From NCBI RefSeq assembly GCF_017086405.1, contig NZ_CP070973.1, forward strand, positions 2,356,001 to 2,420,000: a stretch of 64,000 nt of DNA. Direction: 5' to 3'. Below, in pieces: positions 1 through 9,417 of the stretch (positions within the stretch are counted from its first letter, which is position 1; each line of letters starts with the position of its first letter). The notes below the pieces were generated by a model. It was not told the DNA's origin. It saw only the letters and a program-made list of their open reading frames with translations, and did not search any database. The stretch comes from Mycobacterium gordonae (GTDB lineage: Bacteria; Actinomycetota; Actinomycetes; Mycobacteriales; Mycobacteriaceae). Both the position numbers and the translations under genes were made by a program.

Positions 1-455
1 TCGAAACAAGCGTTCTCAACCCGCAGACCGCGATCAACACGAGCATCTCGCAGCACAGTAATATAGCCGACAGCGGTGTGCTTGGGCCCTACTCGTTAGG
101 CTTCGGCTGGCAACAAAGCCCGGGATTCTTCAATTCGAGCACGTCGCCGTCGTCGGGTTTCTTCAATTCTGGGACGGGCGGAGCCTCGGGCATCCTCAAC
201 CAGGCTAACGGTGCTGTTTCGGGCTTCGGAAACGCCTTCACGCAGAGCTCTGGCCTTTTAAACTCAATGGGTCCGGACCTGTCGGGTATGGCAAACGCTG
301 GTATGAACGGGTCCGGCTGGGAGAACTTCGGCAACTTCGTATCCGGCGTTGGCAATACGAGCGCCCTTGGCATTCTCAACGAAGCCGCTATCTCCGGCTT
401 CTTGAATTATGGATCTCGCTTGTCCGGGTTTTTGAACGGCCTCGAATTCCCGTAG
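1..455 (+). CDS. PPE-MPTR family protein, 3' end (partial)
   Basis: The frame is open from base 3 to the TAG at 453-455, so this is the C-terminal part of a gene that starts to the left of the window. The translation is a run of degenerate pentapeptides of the N-x-G-x type ([28 protein letters not shown]), the signature of the MPTR tail of PPE proteins. The PPE domain itself is not visible. PPE-MPTR proteins are large surface-associated or secreted mycobacterial proteins. The GTG at 78 is an internal codon, not a start. A PE_PGRS pseudogene follows 51 bases downstream on the same strand. Confidence 0.85.
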   Translation, partial: ETSVLNPQTAINTSISQHSNIADSGVLGPYSLGFGWQQSPGFFNSSTSPSSGFFNSGTGGASGILNQANGAVSGFGNAFTQSSGLLNSMGPDLSGMANAGMNGSGWENFGNFVSGVGNTSALGILNEAAISGFLNYGSRLSGFLNGLEFP

Positions 456-506
456 CTGCCGGTTAACCCGGACGCTGACCGCAAACGTGAAACGCAAAGG
501 AAACAA

Positions 507-2301
507 ATGTCGTTTGTCATAGCGACCCCGGAGTCGATGTCTTGTGCAGCAGCCGACCTCGCCGACATCGGCTCCGCAGTCGTCAAAGCCAGTGTCGTGG
601 CCAGCATGCCAACCACCGCCGTGATGGCTGCGGCCGCCGACGTGTGTCAACGCAGATCTCGACGCTGTTCAGCGCCTACGGCACAGCGTTCCAGGCGGCC
701 ACCTCGCAAGCAGTCGCGTTCCACAACGATTTGGTGGCAGCCGTGGCCGTTGCTGCGGACGAGTATGGTACCGCCGACGTCGCGATTGCCTCGTCGCTGA
801 AGACGTTCGAACAGGACGTCCTCAACGCCCTCAACTCGCCCGCCCAAACGCTGCTGGGCCGCCCGCTGATCGGCGACGGTGTCGACGGTACGCCGGTACT
901 GGTCAGGACGGCGGAGCCGGTGGATTGTGGTACGGCCGCGGCGGCAATGGCGGATCCGGAGGCGTAGGCCAGGACGGCGGGGCCGGCGGGGCCGCGGGAT
1001 AGATCGGCGCTGGCGGAGCGGGCGGGGCCGGCGGTGCCGCGGGACCGATCGGCCACGGGGGAGCCGGAGGCCGAGGCGGAGCGGGTGGACTGCTTTACGG
1101 AGCTGGTGGAACGGGCGGCAGCGGCGGGATCGGCGCCGTCAACGGGGGTGGTGGAGTCGGCGGCGACGGCGGCAGCGCGTCGTTCTGCGGCGATGGCGGG
1201 GCGGGCGGGGCTGGCGGGGCCGCGGGTACTGGCTCGACTGCCGGCAACGGCGGCAACGGCGGCAACGCCGGGGTGTTCGGTGACGGCGGTCGCGGTGGTG
1301 CCGGCGGGCTCGGCGCCACCGGTGCGGCGGGGGTCAATCCCGGAGAAAAGACGACTAGCTCTGCGTTTGATGGCGATGCCGGAGCAACGAACGCCACCGG
1401 TAGCGGCGAGCCCGGGGGTAGAGGTGGAGGTGCCACCCTTGTCAGCGGCCGGGCCGGCGGTAATGGCGGAGGCGGGGGCGACGGTTATGACGTTTCGGGC
1501 ACCGTCACGGGTGGTGGCGGGGGCAACGGGGGAGATGGCGGGCACGGCGCGCCAGGAGGCAGCGGCGGGACAGCCGGTAATGGTTTCGGCAACGGGGGCA
1601 ACGCGTGGGGCGGCAACGGCGGCAACGGCGGCGACGGCGGTGCCGGCGCTCCAGGAGGTGGAGGCGGCGACGGCGGCATCGGCGTCTCGGTCAAGGGCAT
1701 CGGGAGCGGTGGTAACGGCGGTAACGGGGGCCACGGCGGCACTGGCGCCGTGGGCGGGCGGGGCGGCGACGGCGGTCTCGGCGTCACCGGCGGAAGCGCG
1801 GGCCCCGGCGGTGACGGCGGCAACGGCGGAAATGGCGGCGCAGGTGCAAATACCGCGGGCTCCGGCGGAGTCGGGGGCAATGGAGGTAACGGTGGCCATG
1901 GTGGTTTTCTGATTGGTGACGGCGGCGCCGGCGGTGCCGGGGGTACCGGAGGTGCCGGCGGCGTCGGCGCTGCGGGCGGCGCTGGGGGCGGCGGCGGCGA
2001 TGGCGCGAAGGGCGGTGGTGTCGGTACGGACGCCGCGGTCGGCGGCGACGGCGGCGACGGTGGCAGCGGGGGTGCCGGCGGCACTGGCGGCAACGGCGGC
2101 GTCGGCGGCGCAGGTGGTGCCGGCGGGATGATTGGCCACTCAGGCGACACGGGCGCAGGCGGTGCGGGTGGTCACGGTGGTGCGGGCGGTATCGGCGGTG
2201 CGGGTGGACATGGCGGAGGGGGGCCCACCGCGGGGAAAGATGGCAATGCGGGTGGTTTCGGTGCGGCCGGCGCCGACGGCGACCCGGGCAAGTCGGGCTG
2301 A
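507..2301 (+). pseudogene. PE_PGRS pseudogene (two frameshifts and a nonsense codon)
   Basis: It starts with an ATG at 507 behind AAAGGAAAC and encodes a typical PE domain (MSFVIATPESM...). Near base 640 the expected DEVS-type motif is lost and the PE domain continues in another frame through LFSAYGTAF to the GRPLIGDG linker. Near 891 one G is missing from a CCGGGT context, so the PGRS continues in the third frame (GTGQDGGAGG). That frame hits TAG at 1000-1002, where a Leu codon would be expected, before a long clean Gly-Gly-Xaa run to the stop at 2299-2301. Three lesions within 360 bases argue for real decay rather than one sequencing error. Residual translation from the ATG at 1273 is possible but unlikely to give a PE protein. 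Confidence 0.85.
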
Positions 2302-2596
2302 GATTGGTTGCCGGGGCGTTGTGTAGCTCCTTGAGCTGATGTTTTGATCGCGCGGATGGGTGTTTTGGTTACCAATTGGGTAGGTCCGTGCGGCAATCGC
2401 CGGCTATATCCGTTGTTGCGGCGGCCCTTTCGCTGTGCCTGTCTCATCGTCGGCGGCACTAGGTGGATTGATCTTGTCTGCGACAGCGAGATCTGCCTTG
2501 GACGTCACGCGATGTAGCTAGATCCCGTCAAGGACACGCTGATCGACTCCCATTAGGGGCTACCGGTGAAGTGCCGGGTTGATCTGTCGACCAATT

Positions 2597-3451
2597 TCAC
2601 GGTGAATTCCGCGGCGTCGAGTCGTCGCATTCTCGTGGCCCATCCAATTGGTGGCGGCGTCGCATTGCCGGTGGATCGAACGAACGCAGGCGCGCCGCGT
2701 TGTGCTCCGCAAGCTGCTCCAACGGATCGCTTGTAGCGCGCTGGTCGCGGCTGACGCCGTACGGCCCGGATGGGTTGATTTCGGTCACGCTGGCCAGGCC
2801 GTCCTGGGCCGCCGCGATCAATCGGCCTCGGCGGCCACTCGGCCAGCGCCCGAACAGCTGCCGCCAGAAATGCACGCGCTCATTCCACGTCCAACTGTCA
2901 AGCATCCCGGGAATACCATGATCCGGAATGATGACGGCGTTGCCGACCGGCACCTCCCAGCTGATACCCAGCTGTGTGGGGTTGCCGCCCTTCTGGTCGC
3001 GCCGCACCACGGTGGTAGTGCCCAGCAGCTCCACGCCGTGGGCGTAGCACCAGGCGTCACGCGCCACTTCGCACACGTCTACGACCGTGTCGTTGGCCGC
3101 ATCAAGGTACTCAAGTGCCGTTGGCGTCAGGTCGACTACCACCTCGTGGCGCTCGACGAGCTCTGCCGTGTGCTGCACGGCTGCGAGTAATGACAGCACC
3201 TCAGATGTTGAATCGGCAGTCGCCGCGTTGCCGGCCAGGGTCGCTCCGCGGGGCGTGACCTCGATCGACTTTGAAAGCCCAACCGGCTCGGTTCCGGTGG
3301 CTAGGGTCTCACCATCCAGCGCCGCGCTCGGTACTGTCAGGACGCCCAGCAGCCAGTGTCGCGCTGCCGTGATCGTCGAGACGAGTTTGTCCGTTGCGTG
3401 AACAATCGGCTGTCCCGAGGTCAGTGTTTTCAGGTTAGGGCGATCTAGCAT
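2597..3451 (-). CDS. unrecognised 284-residue protein downstream of the extradiol dioxygenase
   Basis: I chose the ATG at 3451 because AAGGAG lies 6 bases upstream; an in-frame TTG at 3466 would overlap that ribosome site. I do not recognise the family. The N-terminal half is soluble and alternating hydrophobic, with a stretch about a 'hereditary' helix around TSEVLSLLAAVQHTAELVE. The middle contains GVELLGTTTVVRR and a His/Trp-rich block (IIPDHGIPGMLDSWTWNERVHFW). The C-terminus is Arg-rich and looks disordered. There is no signal peptide or membrane helix. It lies 41 bases after the short ORF that follows the dioxygenase gene, on the same strand, so it is probably the distal gene of that operon and may act on the same substrate class. 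Normal GC3 and a good ribosome site make it a likely real gene. Confidence 0.6.
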   Translation of the reverse strand: MLDRPNLKTLTSGQPIVHATDKLVSTITAARHWLLGVLTVPSAALDGETLATGTEPVGLSKSIEVTPRGATLAGNAATADSTSEVLSLLAAVQHTAELVERHEVVVDLTPTALEYLDAANDTVVDVCEVARDAWCYAHGVELLGTTTVVRRDQKGGNPTQLGISWEVPVGNAVIIPDHGIPGMLDSWTWNERVHFWRQLFGRWPSGRRGRLIAAAQDGLASVTEINPSGPYGVSRDQRATSDPLEQLAEHNAARLRSFDPPAMRRRHQLDGPRECDDSTPRNSP

Positions 3452-3492
3452 GAGCGGCTCCTTCAAGAGTGCCGAAGTGAGGCTGGGGTCCG

Positions 3493-3597
3493 TTAGTGGG
3501 CGATCGGCGTCGTCGCAGGTTTGGAGGTGGCGCCGTTACGTAGGAAGTTGGTGCTGGCGATCGTTGAATGGTGGTGGGGCCCGTTGGTGGTTGTCAT
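3493..3597 (-). pseudogene. 34-codon ORF: stump of a fumarylacetoacetase-family gene
   Basis: The ATG at 3597 overlaps the dioxygenase stop as ATGA. At 52.7 kb the same ATGA junction joins the deleted dioxygenase copy to an intact FAH-family hydrolase that begins MTTT. Here the ORF also begins MTTT, then diverges at once and stops after 34 residues. I infer that the FAH gene was lost at this locus by a deletion or replacement just after its fourth codon. Confidence 0.5.
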
Positions 3598-4706
3598 GGG
3601 GTGGTGGGTCTCGTTGCGTGGTGGGGGCGGTTGGTGGTTCGTGGTGTGATGATGGCTGAGAGTGCTTGGCGGGGCAGGGATTTGCGGTTGGTGGTGGTGT
3701 AGTTCTTGGTGGGTGGGGGGCCCCATTGGGTGGGGGTGGGGGTGGCGGAGGGTGTCCAGGTGGGCTCTAGGGAGCAGTCGAACATGTCTTGGTCGGCGAT
3801 GTGTTCGAGGAGTAGTCCGTCGGGGTCGCGCCAGTAGTTGAAGAGGTGGCTGCCGTGCAGGTGGCGGCCGATTCCCCAGGCGTGTTGGTAGCCGTGTTCG
3901 GTGAGGTGTTGGCCGCCGGTGGCGATGGTGTCGAGGTCGCTGACGTGGTAGGCGGAGTGGTGGTAGGTGTTGGTGGGTGCTTGGGTGAGGGTCAGGGTGT
4001 GGTGGTCGGTGGGGGTCATGCCGCGGTCGCAGCGTAGGAAGCTGGTGGTGGGTCCGTTTTGGCGATGGTCGGGGGGGTAGAGGAAGTCGCTGACGATCAT
4101 GCCCAGGGTGTTGAGGTACCAGGTGAGGGTGCTGTGGTGGGTGGTGGTGTGGAGGGCGAGGTGGCCGAGTCGTTGGATGGCGGCGGGTTGTTGTGGGGGG
4201 CGGTGAGTGGTGTTGATGCGGGGGGCAAGGTGGGCGGCGTTGGGGGTGTGGGGGGTGGGTGTGGGTAGGGCGTGGAGGGTGCGGGTGGCGGCGGCGACGC
4301 GTACGGTCAGTCCGTTGGGGTCGGTGAGGTCGACGGCTAGGCCGCCGAGGTGCTCGGGTAGGCGGTGCATCCAGCGTCCTGTGGCGCGGGCCAGTGTTAT
4401 CAGGTCGGCGTCGTCCTCGGCGGTGAATGCAACGGCGCGCAGGCATGATTGGTGACCGCGTCGGATGACCAGGCAGGCGGGGCCGGGGTTGCTGGCGCGC
4501 AGGACGAGGGTGTCGGGCAGGCGGGTGGCCACGGTAAGTCCGAAGGCGGTGGCGAAGGCCTCGGTGCGTTCGAGGTCGGGTTTCTCGAACTCCAGCCAAG
4601 CGATGTCGTGCACTTTGATGACAGGGTTGGCGGCGCGTCCAGGGTGCTCGCCGGGTCGGGGGCCGTGCAGCCTGGGTCGGGGGCGTGCTGCGATGGTGTG
4701 TGACAT
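3594..4706 (-). CDS. two-domain extradiol (VOC-fold) ring-cleavage dioxygenase
   Basis: This 370-residue protein has the layout of type I extradiol dioxygenases: a degenerate N-terminal VOC domain (about 30-140) and a catalytic C-terminal VOC domain (about 178-305). The candidate Fe(II) ligands are all present: His182 (LGHLALH), His254 (SAYHVSD) and Glu301 (LLLEHIAD). The family cleaves catechols next to the hydroxyls to give ring-opened dienoates. The substrate cannot be read from the sequence; biphenyl-diol or steroid-catechol type enzymes have this size. The ATG at 4706 follows GGGAGA and lies about 26 bases after the predicted transcription start. The C-terminus from about 335 is an odd Thr/Pro/His-rich tail, and the whole gene has CAC/ACC-rich codon use unlike its neighbours. 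An internally deleted copy lies at 52712-52951. Confidence 0.85.
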   Translation of the reverse strand: MSHTIAARPRPRLHGPRPGEHPGRAANPVIKVHDIAWLEFEKPDLERTEAFATAFGLTVATRLPDTLVLRASNPGPACLVIRRGHQSCLRAVAFTAEDDADLITLARATGRWMHRLPEHLGGLAVDLTDPNGLTVRVAAATRTLHALPTPTPHTPNAAHLAPRINTTHRPPQQPAAIQRLGHLALHTTTHHSTLTWYLNTLGMIVSDFLYPPDHRQNGPTTSFLRCDRGMTPTDHHTLTLTQAPTNTYHHSAYHVSDLDTIATGGQHLTEHGYQHAWGIGRHLHGSHLFNYWRDPDGLLLEHIADQDMFDCSLEPTWTPSATPTPTQWGPPPTKNYTTTNRKSLPRQALSAIITPRTTNRPHHATRPTTP

Positions 4707-4731
4707 GGGCGGTCTCCCAACTGTTAGATAC

Positions 4732-4789
4732 TGACGATATATTCACTTACGAACATTAAGTCAGTCAAGGGTTTGTGAAGATTTATTCA
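4732..4789 (-). promoter_or_regulatory. promoter and paired operators upstream of the dioxygenase
   Basis: On the minus strand, TTGACT (4768-4763), 17 bases, then TGAATAT (4745-4739). The -10 is the start of the 14-mer TGAATATATCGTCA (4745-4732). A second 14-mer, TGAAGATTTATTCA on the plus strand (4776-4789), lies just upstream of the -35; the two are 44 bases apart. The region separates the dioxygenase from the divergent TetR gene, so one repressor could control both. This is the best-formed member of the promoter family found across the window. Confidence 0.65.
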
Positions 4790-4844
4790 CTATTTCGGGT
4801 AGTCTGATTCCCAGTGATCCCGTCAAGCGATAGGGGGCTGAGCT

Positions 4845-5531
4845 GTGGCTGACCTGTACCACCCGCCAAACCGCCTAAGACGACGTACGCAGCGCACCCG
4901 CGCGGCCTTGATTGCCGCTGCCCAACACTTCATAGCCGCGGGAACGCTCAGCGTGTCGATTCAAGACATCAGTCGGGCGGCCGATGTTGGAGTCGGCTCG
5001 TTCTACATTCATTTCGACACCAAAGACGAGCTCTTCGCAGCGGCAATGAACGACATCCTCGATACTCACGGGGCGTTGCTCGACTCGCTGACGGCATCGA
5101 TCGATGATCCGGCGGAAAGGTTTGCTTTCAGCTTCCGGCTGACTGGGCGGATGTTCCGCCAGCCGGAAAGCCGCATCTTCCTCAACTACGGCTTGGGTTT
5201 GCTCTCCGCCGACCGTGGGCTGGCGCCCCGCGCGTTGCGCGACATTGCCGCCGCGGCTGCCGCCGACCGTCTTGCGGTGGCAGACCCACACCTGGCGATG
5301 GTCGTCGCCGCCGGCATGCTGCTGGGCTTGGGTGAACTGTTACATGCCGAACCAGGTCGTGACGCGGCCCAATCGACCGACCAGATCGCTGAAGACCTGC
5401 TCAAGATGTTCGGGATGTCAGTCGATGAAGCCCGCAGAATATGTTCCATGCCACTGGTCGTTGACGCACTGAGTCAGTTACTGGCGGCAGTACGGCTGCC
5501 GGCATCGCGAGGATTCGCCGAGTTGACATGA
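4845..5531 (+). CDS. TetR/AcrR family regulator (first of two near-identical paralogues)
   Basis: This 228-residue protein has an N-terminal TetR helix-turn-helix: basic arm RRRTQRTRAALIAAA, then SIQDISRAADVGVGSFYIHF with the recognition helix about residues 45-55. The C-terminal all-helical half would bind the inducer and dimerise. The start is GTG at 4845 behind AGGGGG. It is divergent from the dioxygenase gene across a 138-base region holding two palindromic 14-mers, the usual arrangement for a TetR repressor and its target. It is about three-quarters identical to the protein at 20006-20767, and the recognition helices differ by one or two residues. The effector is unknown; ring-cleavage substrates or products are the natural guess. 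Confidence 0.88.
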   Translation: MADLYHPPNRLRRRTQRTRAALIAAAQHFIAAGTLSVSIQDISRAADVGVGSFYIHFDTKDELFAAAMNDILDTHGALLDSLTASIDDPAERFAFSFRLTGRMFRQPESRIFLNYGLGLLSADRGLAPRALRDIAAAAAADRLAVADPHLAMVVAAGMLLGLGELLHAEPGRDAAQSTDQIAEDLLKMFGMSVDEARRICSMPLVVDALSQLLAAVRLPASRGFAELT

Positions 5532-5668
5532 CTGCACTTTGATAATCAAGTTCGCCGCGGGCAGCACACCAGCCATCGACCTGGGTCGCGGCGGCATGAC
5601 CGGACCCGCCACATGACCACGCAGTATGAGAGCCGCTCGCCGGCGGGTACGAATGGGATTGCGAAGCG

Positions 5669-6559
5669 ATGCTCACGGAATCCTTTCGTGAGGGTCTGGT
5701 GAGGCAACGGCCGGCGCGTGCCGATTGGCGCGACCTCAATCTGGCGAATTGGGAGTCACGCGTGCCGCTGCACACCGGTCCCGAAGGGTACGACGTCGGC
5801 AGCTTCGACGATCCCGGGTTCTTGTCTGCGGAAGTGCGCTACGACCTGCCGAGGCTGGGTCAGCTCGACGGGCTCGATGTCGTGCATCTGCAGTGTCACA
5901 TCGGCACCGATACGGTCTCGTTGTCGCGGCTGGGGCCACGATCGACGGTGGGTCTGGATTTTTCCCCGGCCGCGCTGCGTGCCGCCCGGGAACTGGCTGT
6001 GCGTGCTCGGGCTGATATCGGATTCGTCGAGGCCGACGTCTATGACGCGGTACACGCACTCGGCGCTGATGGTTTCGATCTTGTCTACACCGGCATAGGC
6101 GCGCTGTGCTGGATTCCCTGCGTCCGCCGCTGGGCCGATGTTGTGGCCAGCCTGCTCCGGCCGGGCGGGCGACTGTGCATGCGGGAAGGCCATCCGGTCT
6201 TGTGGTCGCTGAGCGATCCACGGCCCGACGGGCTATTGGTCATCGAATACCCGTACTTTGAAACTGAGGGAACGCTTTTCATCGAGCAAGACACCTACGC
6301 CGGGACCGGGAGTGTCGCCTCACCCCAGATCATCCACTTCAACCATGGGCTCGGCGAGATCTTCACCGCTCTCATCGACGCCGGACTGGTGGTCACTGCC
6401 CTTGAAGAACATCGCGAAGTTCCGTGGAATCCGTTGGGGGATGCGATGATCCCTAGTCCGGACTTCGACGGCGAATTCATCCTCGCAAGAGATCGTGACC
6501 GGATTCCGTTGACCTATACAGTTGAAGCAGTCAAACGCGAGACCGCTGGCGGCCGATAG
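5669..6559 (+). CDS. class I SAM-dependent methyltransferase
   Basis: A 296-residue protein with a Rossmann-type methyltransferase core: the motif I region is VVHLQCHIGTDTVSLS (about 71-86), followed by an acidic residue ending beta 2 (GLDFSP) and the motif IV region FDLVYTGIGALCWIP. The Cys-His variant of motif I is typical of a mycobacterial/actinobacterial subfamily of small-molecule methyltransferases. The C-terminal third (after residue 180) forms the substrate lid. Substrate unknown. It lies 137 bases after tetR on the same strand and could be cotranscribed; the gene to its right converges. The ATG at 5669 lies in a clear frame, but no strong ribosome site is seen, so the first codons are less certain. 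Confidence 0.8.
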   Translation: MLTESFREGLVRQRPARADWRDLNLANWESRVPLHTGPEGYDVGSFDDPGFLSAEVRYDLPRLGQLDGLDVVHLQCHIGTDTVSLSRLGPRSTVGLDFSPAALRAARELAVRARADIGFVEADVYDAVHALGADGFDLVYTGIGALCWIPCVRRWADVVASLLRPGGRLCMREGHPVLWSLSDPRPDGLLVIEYPYFETEGTLFIEQDTYAGTGSVASPQIIHFNHGLGEIFTALIDAGLVVTALEEHREVPWNPLGDAMIPSPDFDGEFILARDRDRIPLTYTVEAVKRETAGGR

Positions 6560-6733
6560 CCCCGGCCTGCGGCGCCGCGTCGGGGGTGCTTCGCTGTGTC
6601 GGGGACCGACTGGTGTCATTGGGTATCACCGCGTTGCCCGGCCGCGCAACAGGTGAACGTTCGCCGATCCCGCACCCGCTAGAGATGACGGACGGCTGCT
6701 ACGCAGGTGACCTTGCGGGCTTGTGGGTTGTCC

Positions 6734-7708
6734 TCAAACAGCAGCGCTGCTGTCCGCAATGGTCCGGTGGCGGGCATAACGCGCGGCGTTTCGGCTGCCA
6801 GCCACGATCTGCAGCTGGTAATAGACTACGAGCGGCAGCAGTGTCAGCCCGATCTGCGGCCCGTGAAACAAGACCAGCGCCAACGGCAACCCGGTCGCCA
6901 TGCTCTTTTGGGTTCCACAGAACACCAATACAATTCGCTCATCGCGCGCCAATTTGAGGGCCGCGCCTAGGCCCTTGGTCAAACCGAGCATCGCGGTGAA
7001 TAACGCTGTACAGCAAAGGGCAACCACGACAAGGGCCGAGGACCGTGCCGTCTGTGCTTCGATGCCGGTAATGAACGCCGCGTAGACGACGAGTGCGAGC
7101 GCCGTGCGTTCCAGGAAGGTGACCTGCTTGCCGTGGCGTGCCAGCCGTGGTGCGAGCAGGGGCCGCAATAGCAGGCCGAGCAGGTATGGGAGCAGCAGTT
7201 GCAGCGCGATCTCGGCTGCGACCGTGCCGTCCAGTCGCGCGTGGATACTGTTGTGTATCAACAGGAACGACAACAAGGGCGTCAGGACAATTCCCAACAG
7301 ATTCGACGCCGACGCGCCGATGACTGCGTCCCCGACGCTGCCGCGCGCAATCGAGGTGAATGCGATCGAAGACAAAGTTGTCGAGGGAACCACAGCCAGA
7401 AAGACCAGTCCGACGCACACCGGACCTGACACGATCGGCGCAACGAGCAGTCTAACTGTGATCGCAAGGGCCGGGAACAGAACGAACGTGCACGCCAGGA
7501 TCGAGGCGTGTAGTCGCCATCGACTCAGGCCCTGCCGCGCGTTGTGCGGCGACATCCGCGATCCATAAAGAAGGAACAGCGCCGCGATTGCCGCCCGTGT
7601 CATCGCGTTGACTGCGGTTTCAACGGCGCCTCGCGCCGGCAGCAGCAGCGCCAGCACGATCGCCGCAACAACGACGATCAGCAGGCTGTCTGGAACGAAG
7701 CGTCGCAC
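6734..7708 (-). CDS. bile acid:sodium symporter (SBF/SLC10A7-like) family transporter
   Basis: About 324 residues with nine or ten hydrophobic segments, starting with LIVVVAAIVLALLLPARG and continuing with AAIAALFLLYGSRMS, the conserved second segment of the SBF family. The block GLVFLAVVPSTTLSSIAFTSI and the late FCGTQKSMATGLPLA match the two crossover motifs of SLC10A7-like transporters. These are secondary transporters of organic anions; the substrate is not predictable. I chose GTG at 7708, 13 bases after the stop of the upstream SDR gene. The open frame reaches back to 7798 inside that gene, so a longer form cannot be excluded. With the SDR gene it forms a two-gene operon. Confidence 0.75.
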   Translation of the reverse strand: MRRFVPDSLLIVVVAAIVLALLLPARGAVETAVNAMTRAAIAALFLLYGSRMSPHNARQGLSRWRLHASILACTFVLFPALAITVRLLVAPIVSGPVCVGLVFLAVVPSTTLSSIAFTSIARGSVGDAVIGASASNLLGIVLTPLLSFLLIHNSIHARLDGTVAAEIALQLLLPYLLGLLLRPLLAPRLARHGKQVTFLERTALALVVYAAFITGIEAQTARSSALVVVALCCTALFTAMLGLTKGLGAALKLARDERIVLVFCGTQKSMATGLPLALVLFHGPQIGLTLLPLVVYYQLQIVAGSRNAARYARHRTIADSSAAV

Positions 7709-7721
7709 TGGGCTATTGGAG

Positions 7722-8579
7722 TCACATCGCCGTGTTAGGCGCTTGGCTGTTGGTTGCCGCAAGAAGTTGCGAGAACTCGGCAAAGCGGTTGGAATCACGC
7801 AATGCTCGCGCCGCGTATGCTGTGGAGTCCGGGCTGGACGCCGCGGCCAGCGGGGGGTCGTGTCTTATCAGGTCGGCCAGCGCCGTAGCAGCCTCTTCCG
7901 GTTGCTGCAGTGCGGGCGCGGCCGTGGTTACGTAGTTGTATAAGTCGTCGACCAGCTGCGGCCGCGGGTCACCGCCGGGGGGAATACGATCGCCCCACAC
8001 CCGGCGCAAGTCGGTCATGATCGGTCCCGGTTGGAAACACGTCACCTTGACGCCGAACGGCGCCGCTTCTGCAGCCAAGCTGTAGAACAGCGTTTCAAGC
8101 GCCGCCTTTGCGGCCAGGTAATAGCCCATCGCAACGGTCGGAAGTCCCGCGACAAAGCAAGACGACACCAACAGCAGGTGCCCGTGACCTTGCTGTCGCA
8201 ACAGGGGCATCGCCTCTTGAACCAGGCTCATGGTTCCCCAGACGTTGGTCTCGAAACTCGCTTTGGCCACGTCCAGCTCGACTTGCTCCACACCGCCGAT
8301 GACACCGTAGCCGGCGTTGTTGATTATCGCGTCGATGCGACCCTCGGTCGCGATGATCTCGGCCAATAAGGGGGCCATGGCCGCCCGGTCGAGAAGGTCG
8401 AGCGTTCGCACGACCACACGGCCCGGACCCGCGCCGGCGGCGACATCGGCCGCTTCTTGAATGTCTCGTACCGTTGCGTACACCGTGTGGCCGCGGGAGG
8501 CCAGTACGCGGCTGGTGGCATATCCCAAACCCCGCTGCGACGACGTGCCCGTGATGAGGACGACCCGATGGCCAGTCAT
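7722..8579 (-). CDS. short-chain dehydrogenase/reductase (SDR)
   Basis: A 285-residue classical SDR. The N-terminal nucleotide site is ITGTSSQRGLG (about 9-19), a slightly expanded TGxxxGxG. The structural NNAG motif is at about 88-91. The catalytic Ser is in LLLVSSCF and the Tyr-Lys pair in the GYYLAAKAAL segment. It should oxidise or reduce a small alcohol or ketone with NAD(P)(H). The ATG at 8579 is the natural start. It is the first gene of a minus-strand operon with the SBF transporter. About 90 bases upstream lies a weak match to the window's palindrome (TGAAGTATTATTCG on the minus strand), but without a TTGACT box. Confidence 0.85.
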   Translation of the reverse strand: MTGHRVVLITGTSSQRGLGYATSRVLASRGHTVYATVRDIQEAADVAAGAGPGRVVVRTLDLLDRAAMAPLLAEIIATEGRIDAIINNAGYGVIGGVEQVELDVAKASFETNVWGTMSLVQEAMPLLRQQGHGHLLLVSSCFVAGLPTVAMGYYLAAKAALETLFYSLAAEAAPFGVKVTCFQPGPIMTDLRRVWGDRIPPGGDPRPQLVDDLYNYVTTAAPALQQPEEAATALADLIRHDPPLAAASSPDSTAYAARALRDSNRFAEFSQLLAATNSQAPNTAM

Positions 8580-9417
8580 CTGTTACTCCCCACTTTCTCG
8601 TTTTTCGCCGCTGAAGCCGACGGAGAGCGCTGGACGGCCCATATTTGAGTATTTAATCAGTAACGAATAATACTTCATTTAATTCTGATTGTCGAACTTG
8701 GTGACCGCGCAAGCTCCATGATTCGCTCGCCGAGCGTGCCGCGGCTGACCGGTCGGTGACTTTCCGCCTCTGACCGCTCGCCGGTTCGACGGGCCCCAGT
8801 TCTCCAATCCCGTTGTTGCTGAGCACTTTAAGACGTTTTGCTCACTTCGGGGCATGAAGTATTCGTGGATGTTGCGTCTGTCGGCCCGACGAACCTGGCA
8901 GGAACAAGGCGCGGCATGAACAAGGCCAGGCAGGAACGAAGCAAACGCCCCGAAGCCGCCGCGCAACACGGTCCAGAACGGCGGCCACCAGAACCTCGCC
9001 GATCGGCGGAGGAACACGTGGACTTCCAGCACCTGCCTCGACGCGTCGTGCGAGCGTAGTCCGAACTCTCGAGTAGACAGTGGTGAGGAGACGCTGGGTA
9101 AACCGACTCTGGCGAGCCATTCGTTAGCAACTCTGAGGGAGATTCGCATGTCTGGCCGGGTAACCGTGACGGGCCCGCTGTCGGCTGCGAGGTTGATCTA
9201 CCAGGGAGCGATAAGTCAGGGCGACGCTGCCCGACAGGTAGCCGACCACGCGGGCGCAACACAACGGCTTCCTGCGCCAGCGGCGGATCCGCTCGTACTC
9301 GTCACCGGCACGGTGAACTTGCCGCGAGCCGATCAAACCGCCACAGTTTCCCGCTCAGTGCATAGCTGAGAGTTCTTGCGGCTCTCTACTGCTGCGTATG
9401 CGGTGGGGGCGCGGTGA
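8580..9417. other. 838-base gap without a recognisable gene
   Basis: Between the SDR start and the end of the minus-strand PE_PGRS gene I see only short, mutually overlapping open frames with no family resemblance. The stretch 8650-8690 is AT-rich and probably holds the SDR operon promoter. Confidence 0.5.

Noticed and set aside
676..2139. Long antisense Ala/Pro-rich frames opposite PE_PGRS genes (also at 9848-11917, 13951-14508, 28081-28797, 34069-34983, 36791-37642)
   Set aside because: They are mirror frames of GGC/GCC repeats; the product is monotonous (PPAPP, AVAA) and no start or ribosome site fits.
3493..4746. 417-codon minus-strand frame over the dioxygenase
   Set aside because: It is a Pro/His/Arg-rich shadow of the dioxygenase in another frame; only its last 34 codons, from the ATGA at 3597, are meaningful.
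5523..5549. TTGACA followed by TGATAAT after the first tetR
   Set aside because: The spacer is only about 10-12 bases and the box lies in the tetR stop region; it does not fit the promoter family.
8679..9369. Possible genes between the SDR and the PE_PGRS (minus 8679-9149, plus 9148-9369)
   Set aside because: The frames overlap each other, lack ribosome sites and resemble nothing known.
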